Shown: in pieces, positions 1 to 5,330 of the stretch
Position numbering within the stretch: position 1 is the first letter of the stretch
Layout of the letters: the number at the start of each line of letters is the position of its first letter
Assembly (NCBI GenBank): GCA_915069725.1
Contig: CAJZFF010000164.1
Location: 1-5,397 of the forward strand
DNA length: 5,397 bases
Direction of reading: 5' to 3'
Source: an uncultured Actinomyces sp.
GTDB lineage: Bacteria > Actinomycetota > Actinomycetes > Actinomycetales > Actinomycetaceae
The notes under the pieces: model-generated
What the model saw: only the letters and a program-made list of their open reading frames with translations
Told to the model about the DNA's origin: nothing
The model's database searches: none
Position numbers and translations under genes: made by a program

Positions 1-16
1 AGCGAGCGCCTCAGCC

Positions 17-481
17 GTGGCCTTCCCGGACCCCGCCAGGCGCCCGTACCCGGATCCGCGTCCCGCGGGCTCTGCCGTCTCCGCCTCCTCGGCGCTGCAC
101 GCGGTGCTGGAGGACAGTGAGGAGGGCACGCTCATGGAGACCCTCGGGATGGAGGTGGTGACTCGCGACGCTCATCGGACCGAGATCCGGATGCCGGTCG
201 ACGGGGCCCGGCAGGTCGTCGGGATCCTGCATGGCGGTGCCACCGCCGCGCTCATCGAAACGGCTGCTTCCGTGGCCGCCCGTGCAGGCGCGCCCGACGA
301 CGCCGTCCCGGTCGGGGCGGAGCTGACGGTCAGCCACTTGCGCTCCGTGTCCCAGGGCTGGGTGAAGGCCACCGCCACTCCCCTGCACCGCGGCCGTCGT
401 ACCGTGGTCTACCAGGTGACGGTCACTGACGACGATGAGCGCACCATCGCCGTCGGGACGCTGCGCAGCCTGTTCACCTGA
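17..481 (+). CDS. PaaI/EntH-type hotdog-fold thioesterase
   Basis: This is a small single-domain acyl-CoA (or related thioester) hydrolase of the hotdog superfamily, acting in the cytosol. The diagnostic segment is GILHGGATAALIET at residues 69-82: the HGG turn (H72-G74) starts the central helix, and E81 lies where E. coli EntH and YdiI carry their catalytic glutamate (LLHGGAS..LAE). A second family match is GAELTVSHLRSV (100-111). The natural substrate cannot be read from the sequence; relatives act on aryl-CoA, menaquinone-pathway or proofreading thioesters. The start is uncertain. GTG at 17 has no visible ribosome site and the frame stays open to the window edge, so the gene may begin earlier. 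ATG at 134 has a good AGGAGG 8 bases upstream, but starting there would drop the helix (about residues 25-39) that matches the N-terminus of EntH, so I prefer an upstream start. It converges on the response regulator gene with a gap of 40 bases. Confidence 0.85.
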   Translation: MAFPDPARRPYPDPRPAGSAVSASSALHAVLEDSEEGTLMETLGMEVVTRDAHRTEIRMPVDGARQVVGILHGGATAALIETAASVAARAGAPDDAVPVGAELTVSHLRSVSQGWVKATATPLHRGRRTVVYQVTVTDDDERTIAVGTLRSLFT

Positions 482-521
482 GGCGCCGCGCTGGGCAACG
501 CACGGGGCGATCAGTGGGCGC

Positions 522-1130
522 TTAGTCCTTCTTGGTCGAACCGACCTGCTCGATGACGGCGTCGGCCACCTCGCGCATGGTCAGACGCCGGTTCATGGAG
601 GTCTTCTGCAGCCACCGGAATGCCTCCGGCTCGCTCAGCCCCATGCGCTCCATGAGCAGCCCCTTGGCCCGGTCGACGCGCTTGCGGGTCTCGAAGCGCT
701 CGGTGAGGTCGGAGATCTCACTCTCCAGGGAGAGGATCTCCTCGTGCCGGGACATGGCGATCTCAAGGGCCGGGATGAGGTCCGCCGGGGTGAATGGCTT
801 GACGACGTAGGCCATAGCACCGGCGGCGCTGGCTCGTTCGACGAGCTCGGTCTGGGAGAAGGCGGTCAGCATGACGACGGCGCAGTTGTGCTTCTCGAGA
901 ATTCTCTCTGCGGCGGTGATGCCGTCGGTCACCGGCATCTTGACGTCAAGAACGCACAGGTCGGGGTCATGCTCATCAGCCAGGCGGACGGCCTCCTCAC
1001 CGTCTGCGGCCTCCGCGACGATCTCGTAGCCGGCGTCGGTGAGAGTCTCGACGATGTCTAGGCGGATGAGGGTCTCGTCCTCAGCGACGAGCACCCGGCG
1101 GGACTTGGTGGTGCTGGACTCATTGCTCAC
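522..1130 (-). CDS. pdtaR: ANTAR-domain response regulator (PdtaR-like)
   Basis: This 202-residue cytosolic response regulator joins an N-terminal receiver domain (about 12-128) to a C-terminal ANTAR RNA-binding domain (about 145-196) through a helical, probably coiled-coil linker. The receiver is complete: acidic pair E17/D18, phospho-acceptor D62 in LDVKMP, T89 in MLTA and K111 in VVKPF. The ANTAR part shows the conserved three-helix pattern with RVDRAKGLLMERMGLSEPEAF (151-171, one more residue than quoted motifs usually show) followed by RRLTMREVADAVI. Architecture and length match M. tuberculosis PdtaR (Rv1626), which is phosphorylated by the histidine kinase PdtaS and binds paired RNA hairpins to prevent transcription termination. 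No kinase gene is in this window, so the partner must be encoded elsewhere. The GTG start at 1130 has an AGGA motif 8 bases upstream; an ATG 7 bases further in is out of frame. The upstream region is shared with the divergent tRNA promoter. Confidence 0.93.
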   Translation of the reverse strand: MSNESSTTKSRRVLVAEDETLIRLDIVETLTDAGYEIVAEAADGEEAVRLADEHDPDLCVLDVKMPVTDGITAAERILEKHNCAVVMLTAFSQTELVERASAAGAMAYVVKPFTPADLIPALEIAMSRHEEILSLESEISDLTERFETRKRVDRAKGLLMERMGLSEPEAFRWLQKTSMNRRLTMREVADAVIEQVGSTKKD

Positions 1131-1150
1131 GGCTGTGATCCTAGTATGAT
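1123..1150 (+). promoter_or_regulatory. Probable promoter of the tRNA-Leu gene
   Basis: TATGAT at 1145-1150 is one base off the TATAAT -10 consensus. TTGCTC at 1123-1128 is a weak -35 (TTG conserved) at a 16-base spacing. Transcription would begin near 1157, about 28 bases before the mature tRNA 5' end. The -35 falls inside the first codons of the divergent pdtaR gene. The opposite strand reads CATACT over the same bases, so the two divergent promoters may overlap. Assigned by eye only. Confidence 0.5.
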
Positions 1151-1184
1151 CTCGCTGTTAGCGCCCCCGCAGAGCGGACGGCGT

Positions 1185-1261
1185 GCCTCCGTAGCCCAAT
1201 TGGCAGAGGCATCCGACTCAAAATCGGAGTGTTGTGGGTTCGAGTCCCACCGGAGGTACCA
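1185..1261 (+). tRNA. tRNA-Leu (anticodon CAA), short variable loop, CCA encoded
   Basis: A full cloverleaf can be drawn. The acceptor stem is GCCTCCG (1185-1191) with CGGAGGT (1251-1257), 7 pairs including one terminal G-T. The D stem is GCC/GGC (1194-1196 with 1208-1210), 3 pairs. The anticodon stem is TCCGA/TCGGA (1212-1216 with 1224-1228), loop CTCAAAA, anticodon CAA at 1219-1221. The T stem is GTGGG/CCCAC with loop TTCGAGT. The discriminator base is A at 1258 and CCA is encoded at 1259-1261. CAA reads the leucine codon UUG. The 3-pair D stem with an unpaired 13/22 position and the A discriminator are leucine-tRNA features. However, only 5 bases (GTGTT, 1229-1233) lie between anticodon and T stems, whereas tRNA-Leu normally has a long variable arm. 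Stems are perfect, so the gene looks functional. It lies between pdtaR and the deaminase gene and may be co-transcribed with the latter. Confidence 0.93.
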
Positions 1262-1302
1262 GCAAGTCCATACCCAGCCCCGCCTCAGGACAGACCGGTC
1301 AG

Positions 1303-1713
1303 ATGGAGAGCACCTTGAGCACGACGTGGGTCTCATTGTACGAAGCGGCCAAAGCTGTTCAGCGTCCTCGTCACGTGTCCTCATACATCGAGGCGGGCGG
1401 TGTCGCAGCTGCGGTGGAGTCGTCCTTGGGAAGAATCTATACGGGCGTCTGCGTGGATACGGCCTGCACGCTGGGAATCTGTGCCGAGCGTAATGCGATC
1501 CTCAGCATGATGACCAACGGTGAGGATGCGATTCGGCGGGTTCTGACCATCATGCGCGACGGCCGTACCGGTCCGCCTTGTGGAGCATGTCGAGAAATGA
1601 TGACGCAGCTGATGCCGGGTCGGTTCGGGGACATCGAGGTGATGATCGACTTCGCTGCCGGGAAGACGATGACCCTTGCCGATCTGACTCCCCAGTGGTG
1701 GCTACGGCGATGA
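1303..1713 (+). CDS. Cytidine/blasticidin-S deaminase-like zinc protein
   Basis: This 136-residue cytosolic protein belongs to the cytidine deaminase superfamily, which hydrolytically removes an amino group from a base or nucleoside at a zinc centre. The zinc and catalytic motifs are complete: C60-A61-E62 (cysteine ligand and proton-shuttling glutamate) and PPC93-GAC96 (two further ligands). Size and the strand GRIYTGV before the motif fit the tetrameric short CDA class. Around residues 48-56 the usual ribose-contacting N-x-E pattern of true cytidine deaminases reads C-V-D, and the C-terminal LADLTPQWW resembles the ELLP-type ending of blasticidin-S deaminases. The substrate is therefore open; cytidine should not be assumed. 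ATG at 1303 is chosen as start although its AGGA is 12 bases away; TTG at 1315, preceded by GGAG, is an alternative. The longer open frame upstream runs through the tRNA and is not coding. The gene starts 41 bases after the tRNA and ends at a hairpin terminator. Confidence 0.85.
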   Translation: MESTLSTTWVSLYEAAKAVQRPRHVSSYIEAGGVAAAVESSLGRIYTGVCVDTACTLGICAERNAILSMMTNGEDAIRRVLTIMRDGRTGPPCGACREMMTQLMPGRFGDIEVMIDFAAGKTMTLADLTPQWWLRR

Positions 1714-1721
1714 GGCTGTGG

Positions 1722-1742
1722 CCGCAGAGCTACGTTCTGCGG
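1722..1742 (+). terminator. Hairpin terminator of the deaminase gene
   Basis: CCGCAGA (1722-1728) pairs perfectly with TCTGCGG (1736-1742) around the 7-base loop GCTACGT. Two G-T pairs can extend the stem at its base. The hairpin begins 8 bases after the TGA stop and is followed by the moderately T-rich TTCCATTTA, giving a plausible intrinsic terminator for + strand transcription. Confidence 0.6.
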
Positions 1743-1807
1743 TTCCATTTACCCCACCACTTTCTCAGCGGGGAGCAGATGCGGGAACACGTTGCTCTGA
1801 ACCGCAG

Positions 1808-1843
1808 CGAGGGGTCTCCCAGTGACAGGTGGGAGACCCCTCG
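1808..1843 (-). terminator. Strong bidirectional hairpin terminator after pyk
   Basis: A perfect 14-base-pair inverted repeat: CGAGGGGTCTCCCA (1808-1821) pairs with TGGGAGACCCCTCG (1830-1843) around the 8-base loop GTGACAGG. It starts 18 bases beyond the pyk stop codon and lies between the converging pyk and deaminase genes. There is no T-run on either side, as is common for actinobacterial terminators. Symmetry means it could stop transcription from both directions. It is the strongest stem I found in the window. Confidence 0.8.
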
Positions 1844-1861
1844 ACGGATCAGAACCGGTGC

Positions 1862-3292
1862 TCAGATTTTGTAGTCGCCCGTCTCGCCGACGGTGTGGAC
1901 ACGGATCGAGTTGGTCGAGCCGGGCGTGCCCGGAGGCATTCCGGCCACGATGACGACGGTGTCCCCGGGCTGAGCCAGATGCTTGTCCTGAAGGATCTCA
2001 TCGACCTGGGCCACCATCTCGTCGGTGTGCTGGACCTCGGGCACCTCGTAGCACTGCACGCCCCAGGAGACGGCGAGCTGGTTGCGAGTCTCGTGCAGCG
2101 GGGTGAAGGCCAGCAGCGGAAGCGGGGAGCGCAGACGCGACAGGCGCCGGGCGGTGTCACCGGACTGGGTGAAGGTCACCAGGTAGGTGACGTCGAGGTG
2201 CTCGCCCATCTCCGCAGCGGCGCGAGTCAGCGCCCCACCGCGTGTCTGCGGGTAGGAGCCCAGGCCGGGGATGCGCTCCCCTCCGTGCTCCTCGACGTTC
2301 TCGATGATGCTGGCCATGGTGCGCACGGCCTCGATGGGGTAGGCGCCCACGGAGGTCTCACCGGAGAGCATGACGGCGTCGGCGCCGTCGAGAATGGCGT
2401 TGGCGCAGTCGGAGGCCTCAGCCCGCGTGGGCCGCGGGTTCTGGATCATGGACTCCAGGACCTGGGTGGCCACGATGACCGGCTTGGCCTGGCGGCGGGC
2501 CAGCTCGATGGCGCGCTTCTGCACCAGCGGGACGGCCTCCAGGGGCATCTCCACACCGAGGTCGCCACGGGCCACCATGATGCCGTCGAAGGTGGAGACG
2601 ATGTCGAAGAGGTTCTCCACCGCCTGGGGCTTCTCGATCTTGGCGATGACCGGGATGCGCACGCCGACCTCGTCCATGATCTCGTGGACGTCCTTGATGT
2701 CATCGGCGTCACGCACGAAGGACAAGGCGATGAGGTCGGCACCGATCTTGAGGGCCCAACGCAGGTCCTCGCGGTCCTTCTCGCTGAGGGCCGGCACGGA
2801 GACGGCGACGCCGGGCAGGTTGATGCCCTTGTTGTTGGAGACGTAGCCGGGAACCTCGACCTTGGTGACGACGTCGGTGTCGGTGACGGCCACGACGCGC
2901 ACCGCGACGTTGCCGTCGTCGATGAGGAGCCGGTCACCCGGGCGGCAGTCGCCGGGAAGTCCCTTGAAGGTGGTGGAGGCGCGCTTGACGGTACCCAGGA
3001 CGTCGTCGATGGTGATGGTGAACTCGTCGCCCTTGTTGAGCATGACCTTCTGGTCGTCCACGAACCGCCCCAGGCGGATCTTGGGGCCCTGGAGGTCGAC
3101 GAGGATGGCGACGGCGCGTCCGGAAGCGGCTGCGGCCTCACGGATGCGGCCGATGACCTCCTCCTGGTCCTCGGCGCGACCGTGGGAGCGGTTGATGCGC
3201 GCGACGTTCATGCCGGCGTCCACGAGCGCTTGCACCTGCTCGGGAGAGTCGGTAGCGGGTCCGAGGGTACATACGATCTTGGCTCTACGCAT
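1862..3292 (-). CDS. pyk: Pyruvate kinase
   Basis: Catalyses phosphoenolpyruvate + ADP to pyruvate + ATP, the last step of glycolysis, in the cytosol as a probable homotetramer. The 476-residue length is standard. Domain order is first part of the TIM barrel (about 1-68), inserted B domain (about 69-165), rest of the barrel (to about 340) and the C-terminal regulatory domain. Active-site residues are in place: R32, N34 and S36 in ARINRSHG; D66 and K71 in VDLQGPKIRLG; the signature IPVIAKIEKPQAV (213-225) with catalytic K218 and metal ligand E220; D244 in MVARGDLGVE; T276 in VATQ. The usual phenylalanine or leucine in NxSHG is R35 here. The 3' end has a strong hairpin terminator. The ATG at 3292 lacks a Shine-Dalgarno; instead TATTCT lies 6 bases upstream, suggesting a leaderless mRNA. 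It follows lgt on the same strand across 122 bases, probably as its own transcription unit. No allosteric effector can be assigned from sequence. Confidence 0.97.
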   Translation of the reverse strand: MRRAKIVCTLGPATDSPEQVQALVDAGMNVARINRSHGRAEDQEEVIGRIREAAAASGRAVAILVDLQGPKIRLGRFVDDQKVMLNKGDEFTITIDDVLGTVKRASTTFKGLPGDCRPGDRLLIDDGNVAVRVVAVTDTDVVTKVEVPGYVSNNKGINLPGVAVSVPALSEKDREDLRWALKIGADLIALSFVRDADDIKDVHEIMDEVGVRIPVIAKIEKPQAVENLFDIVSTFDGIMVARGDLGVEMPLEAVPLVQKRAIELARRQAKPVIVATQVLESMIQNPRPTRAEASDCANAILDGADAVMLSGETSVGAYPIEAVRTMASIIENVEEHGGERIPGLGSYPQTRGGALTRAAAEMGEHLDVTYLVTFTQSGDTARRLSRLRSPLPLLAFTPLHETRNQLAVSWGVQCYEVPEVQHTDEMVAQVDEILQDKHLAQPGDTVVIVAGMPPGTPGSTNSIRVHTVGETGDYKI

Positions 3293-3298
3293 GGGTTC

Positions 3299-3304
3299 AG
3301 AATA
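3299..3304 (-). promoter_or_regulatory. Candidate -10 box for a leaderless pyk transcript
   Basis: On the - strand TATTCT ends 6 bases before the pyk ATG, so initiation at normal spacing falls on or next to the start codon. There is no purine-rich ribosome site in the intervening GAACCC. I find no convincing -35 hexamer upstream. Leaderless mRNAs are common in actinobacteria, which makes this plausible but unproven. Confidence 0.4.
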
Positions 3305-3371
3305 CGGGACACCGGGCCCTGCGCACGAGGAGGAATCTCGTCAGTCGTCAGGTTGCGACCATCCTCACCCA

Positions 3372-3395
3372 CTTGGCTCCCACCGGAGTGCCAGG
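3372..3395 (-). terminator. Possible weak terminator after lgt
   Basis: About 20 bases past the lgt stop an imperfect hairpin can form: CTTGGC (3372-3377) with GCCAGG (3390-3395), one G-T pair, then TCC (3378-3380) with GGA (3385-3387) across a 2-base bulge, loop CACC. No T-run follows on the - strand. It may end the trpC-lgt transcript, or be chance in GC-rich DNA. Confidence 0.3.
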
Positions 3396-3414
3396 CCGTT
3401 CCCCGATTCGGTCG

Positions 3415-4479
3415 CTACGAATCCTCCTGGTCCGGGCTGGCCGACTCCGCAGCGACGGGTTCTGCGGGTGCGGCCTCCTCAGGCGAGTCAGGCTCGGCAG
3501 AGCCGTCCTCGGCGGAGTTGTCCTCGGCGGAGTCGTCCTCATCGGCCGCTGAGCCTCCCTTCCTCGCCCTGTGCCCCGGCCTGTCGATGGCGTCGCTCAG
3601 GGGGCGTCGCGAGGAAAGGACCAGTCCAATGGCGCCGACGAGGAAGATGACGATGGAGGTCCACACGTTCAGTCGCAGGCCCAGGATCGTCTCGGCCTCG
3701 TCGATGCGCAGCATCTCGATCCACACCCGGCCGGCGGTGTAGACCATGAGGTAGATCCACAGCAGCCTGCCGCCCGTGGCCCCGCTACGGGCGACCATCC
3801 TTCTGCCGATCCACACCAGGAGGACCGCTCCGGCCAGGTTCCACAGGGCCTCGTAGAGAAAGGTCGGGTGAAACAGGGTGCCGGGCGGGTAGGTGGAGCC
3901 CGCCGGAAGGTGGGCGTCGTCGATCCGCAGCCCCCAGGGCAGTGTCGTCGGAGCGCCGTAGAGCTCCTGGTTGAACCAGTTCCCCAGTCGACCGATCGCC
4001 TGAGCCACCAGCAGCGTCGGGGCGACGGCGTCGGCCAGCGGAGCCACCCGCAGGCCACGATGGCGCAGAAGAAGCACCCCGGCCAGGACCCCGCCGGCAA
4101 TACCTCCCCAGATTCCCAGGCCCCCTTGCCATGTCTGCGGGATACGGGCCAGGTCGCCGTTGGGGCCGAAGTAGTCGTCGGGCGAGGTGACCACGTGGTA
4201 GAGACGAGCCCCCACGATTCCAGCCGGTACGGCCACGATGGCAACGTCGAGGACCAGCTCCGGTCGGCCTCCCCGGGCCCGGTAGCGCCGGTCCGACCAC
4301 CACACGGCCACGAAGACCCCGGTGAGGATGCACAACGCGTAGGCCCGCACCGGGATGGGGCCGAGGTACCACACAGCCGAAGACGGGCTCGGTATGCCCG
4401 CTCTCAGCGCGGCCGTGAGCGGCATCGCCGACGGCGTTGGCATCGTTGGCATCATGGCGGAAAGGGTGGCGACAGGCAC
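3415..4479 (-). CDS. lgt: Prolipoprotein diacylglyceryl transferase
   Basis: Integral membrane enzyme that transfers diacylglycerol from phosphatidylglycerol to the lipobox cysteine of prolipoproteins, the first step of lipoprotein maturation. The Lgt signature appears as GRLGNWFNQELYG (163-175) with R164, N167, N170 and E172; the fourth variable position is W rather than the usual F. Other family blocks are GARLYHV (90-96), GGLGIWGGIAGG (119-130), HPTFLYEALWN (204-214) and RVWIEMLR (251-258). About seven hydrophobic segments can be seen (near 47-61, 78-97, 121-138, 148-163, 212-225, 239-250, 271-289). At 354 residues it is longer than E. coli Lgt (291). The excess is an N-terminal stretch of about 35 residues and a hydrophilic, acidic C-terminal tail (about 300-354) with SAE-type repeats. 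The GTG start directly follows the trpC TGA (TGAGTG) and has GAGAGG 8 bases upstream, so translation is probably coupled to trpC. ATG codons at residues 9, 10, 13 and 19 are alternative starts without clear ribosome sites. Confidence 0.95.
   Translation of the reverse strand: MPVATLSAMMPTMPTPSAMPLTAALRAGIPSPSSAVWYLGPIPVRAYALCILTGVFVAVWWSDRRYRARGGRPELVLDVAIVAVPAGIVGARLYHVVTSPDDYFGPNGDLARIPQTWQGGLGIWGGIAGGVLAGVLLLRHRGLRVAPLADAVAPTLLVAQAIGRLGNWFNQELYGAPTTLPWGLRIDDAHLPAGSTYPPGTLFHPTFLYEALWNLAGAVLLVWIGRRMVARSGATGGRLLWIYLMVYTAGRVWIEMLRIDEAETILGLRLNVWTSIVIFLVGAIGLVLSSRRPLSDAIDRPGHRARKGGSAADEDDSAEDNSAEDGSAEPDSPEEAAPAEPVAAESASPDQEDS
3490..3540 (-). repeat. lgt: 15-base tandem repeat in the lgt 3' end
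   Basis: Read on the + strand, GTCCTCGGCGGAGTT (3505-3519) is followed by GTCCTCGGCGGAGTC (3520-3534), then a partial unit GTCCTC (3535-3540). A degenerate unit, AGGCTCGGCAGAGCC (3490-3504), lies before it. The 15-base period keeps the reading frame and encodes the pentapeptide pattern DDSAE-DNSAE-DGSAE-PDSPE (residues 315-334) of the acidic cytosolic tail. Copy number could vary between strains by slippage without breaking the gene. Confidence 0.8.
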
Positions 4480-5304
4480 TCAGAGAACCTCTCGGTGGGC
4501 GGAGGGGATCAGTGCCGGGTGGGCGCCGGCGGCGACCAGCTCGGCAACGAACTGCTGGGGGTCGGTGGAGCGGATAATGGCCTCACCGACGAGGACGACA
4601 TCGGCCCCGCAGCGCGCGAAGCTCATGACATCGTGCGGACCTCTGACTCCTCCGGCCGCGATTCGTACGACCTGCGTCGGCAGAACGTCAGTGACCTGAT
4701 CGAACAGGTTGCAGTCGACGGCCAGGGTGTCGGGATCGCGCGTGTCGATGGCCACGATGCAGGCCCCCGCATCGACCGCGGTCAGCGCCTCACGGCGGGT
4801 GCGGACCTCGACGACGGCGCCCATCCCCAGGGAGTGGACCCTCTCGATGAGTCCCTCGAGCACCAGCGTCTCGAGGCGAGCGTCGAGCATGAGCAGATCA
4901 GCGCCGTGAGCGCGGGCCTCGTGCACCTGGTAGGGCGTAACCACCAAGTCATTGGCGAGAACAGGAAGATCCACTGAGGCCCTGACGGCGTCCAGGTCCT
5001 TGAGGGAGCCTCGCGTAGCGCTCGGCCCGGTGACCACTGAGACGCAGGCGGCGCCACCGGCGGCGTAGAAGCAGGCCAGCATCCCCGGATCCCCGACGCC
5101 GCTGAGGTCCGCGAACGTGGCTGTGGAGCGCTTCACCTCGGCGATCACCGTGACGGCCCGGTCATCGGTGCGCAGGCTGGACAGGGCGCTGATGGCACCG
5201 GGAACTAGGCGGGAGGCCTCTTTGAGGTGGGCCAGGGGAACCAGTGAAGCGCGACGGTCGGCGGCCGCCTTGGCCTCAGCCACCATCGCCTCGAACGAGG
5301 TCAT
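4480..5304 (-). CDS. trpC: TrpC-like protein with altered active site
   Basis: By fold this is indole-3-glycerol phosphate synthase (CdRP to indole-glycerol phosphate + CO2, tryptophan pathway): 274 residues with TIM-barrel blocks VIAEVKRS (53-60), VDLPVLANDLVV (111-122), GAVVEVRTRREAL (162-174) and ADVVLVGEAIIR (234-245). Aligned by eye to Sulfolobus TrpC, E56, K58, E166 and R189 match E51, K53, E159 and R182. The general-acid lysine K110 (usual RKDF/MKDF) is N118, F112 is L120, N180 is D187, E210-S211 are A217-G218, F89 is T97 and P57 is A62. I therefore doubt normal TrpC activity; it may be a decaying or re-purposed enzyme, and the symbol is given by homology only. The frame is intact. ATG at 5304 is chosen over GTG at 5325 because GGGGAGG ends 6 bases before it. 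Downstream trpB and trpA are missing and lgt follows at once, so the gene may be kept partly as the leader cistron for lgt. Confidence 0.85.
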   Translation of the reverse strand: MTSFEAMVAEAKAAADRRASLVPLAHLKEASRLVPGAISALSSLRTDDRAVTVIAEVKRSTATFADLSGVGDPGMLACFYAAGGAACVSVVTGPSATRGSLKDLDAVRASVDLPVLANDLVVTPYQVHEARAHGADLLMLDARLETLVLEGLIERVHSLGMGAVVEVRTRREALTAVDAGACIVAIDTRDPDTLAVDCNLFDQVTDVLPTQVVRIAAGGVRGPHDVMSFARCGADVVLVGEAIIRSTDPQQFVAELVAAGAHPALIPSAHREVL

Positions 5305-5310
5305 CGCACA

Positions 5311-5317
5311 CCTCCCC
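5311..5317 (-). promoter_or_regulatory. Ribosome binding site deciding the trpC start
   Basis: On the - strand GGGGAGG is followed by six bases (TGTGCG) and then ATG at 5304-5302. This near-ideal site favours the shorter 274-residue product over the in-frame GTG at 5325, which lies upstream of this motif and would place it inside the coding region. Confidence 0.75.
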
Positions 5318-5330
5318 GATCTCACCTGCC

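Noticed and set aside
483..521. GCGCC/GGCGC inverted repeat as a terminator between the thioesterase gene and pdtaR
   Set aside because: Only 5 base pairs with a loop of about 29 bases and no T-run; too weak to support.
1234..1302. Extended N-terminus of the deaminase reading frame, starting inside the tRNA
   Set aside because: The first codons lie in the T arm of the tRNA; the conserved domain needs only the part from ATG 1303.
1829..3742. 637-codon open frame on the + strand, antisense to pyk
   Set aside because: It runs opposite to a clear pyruvate kinase, is dominated by G, D, V, L and H as expected from the complement of GC-biased codons, and shows no motif or ribosome site.
3571..4977. 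468-codon open frame on the + strand, antisense to lgt and trpC
   Set aside because: It spans two well-supported genes on the other strand and has the low-complexity composition of a GC-rich shadow frame.
4480..5304. trpC as a frameshifted or truncated pseudogene
   Set aside because: The frame is uninterrupted, of normal length, with an intact start and ribosome site; only individual active-site residues differ.
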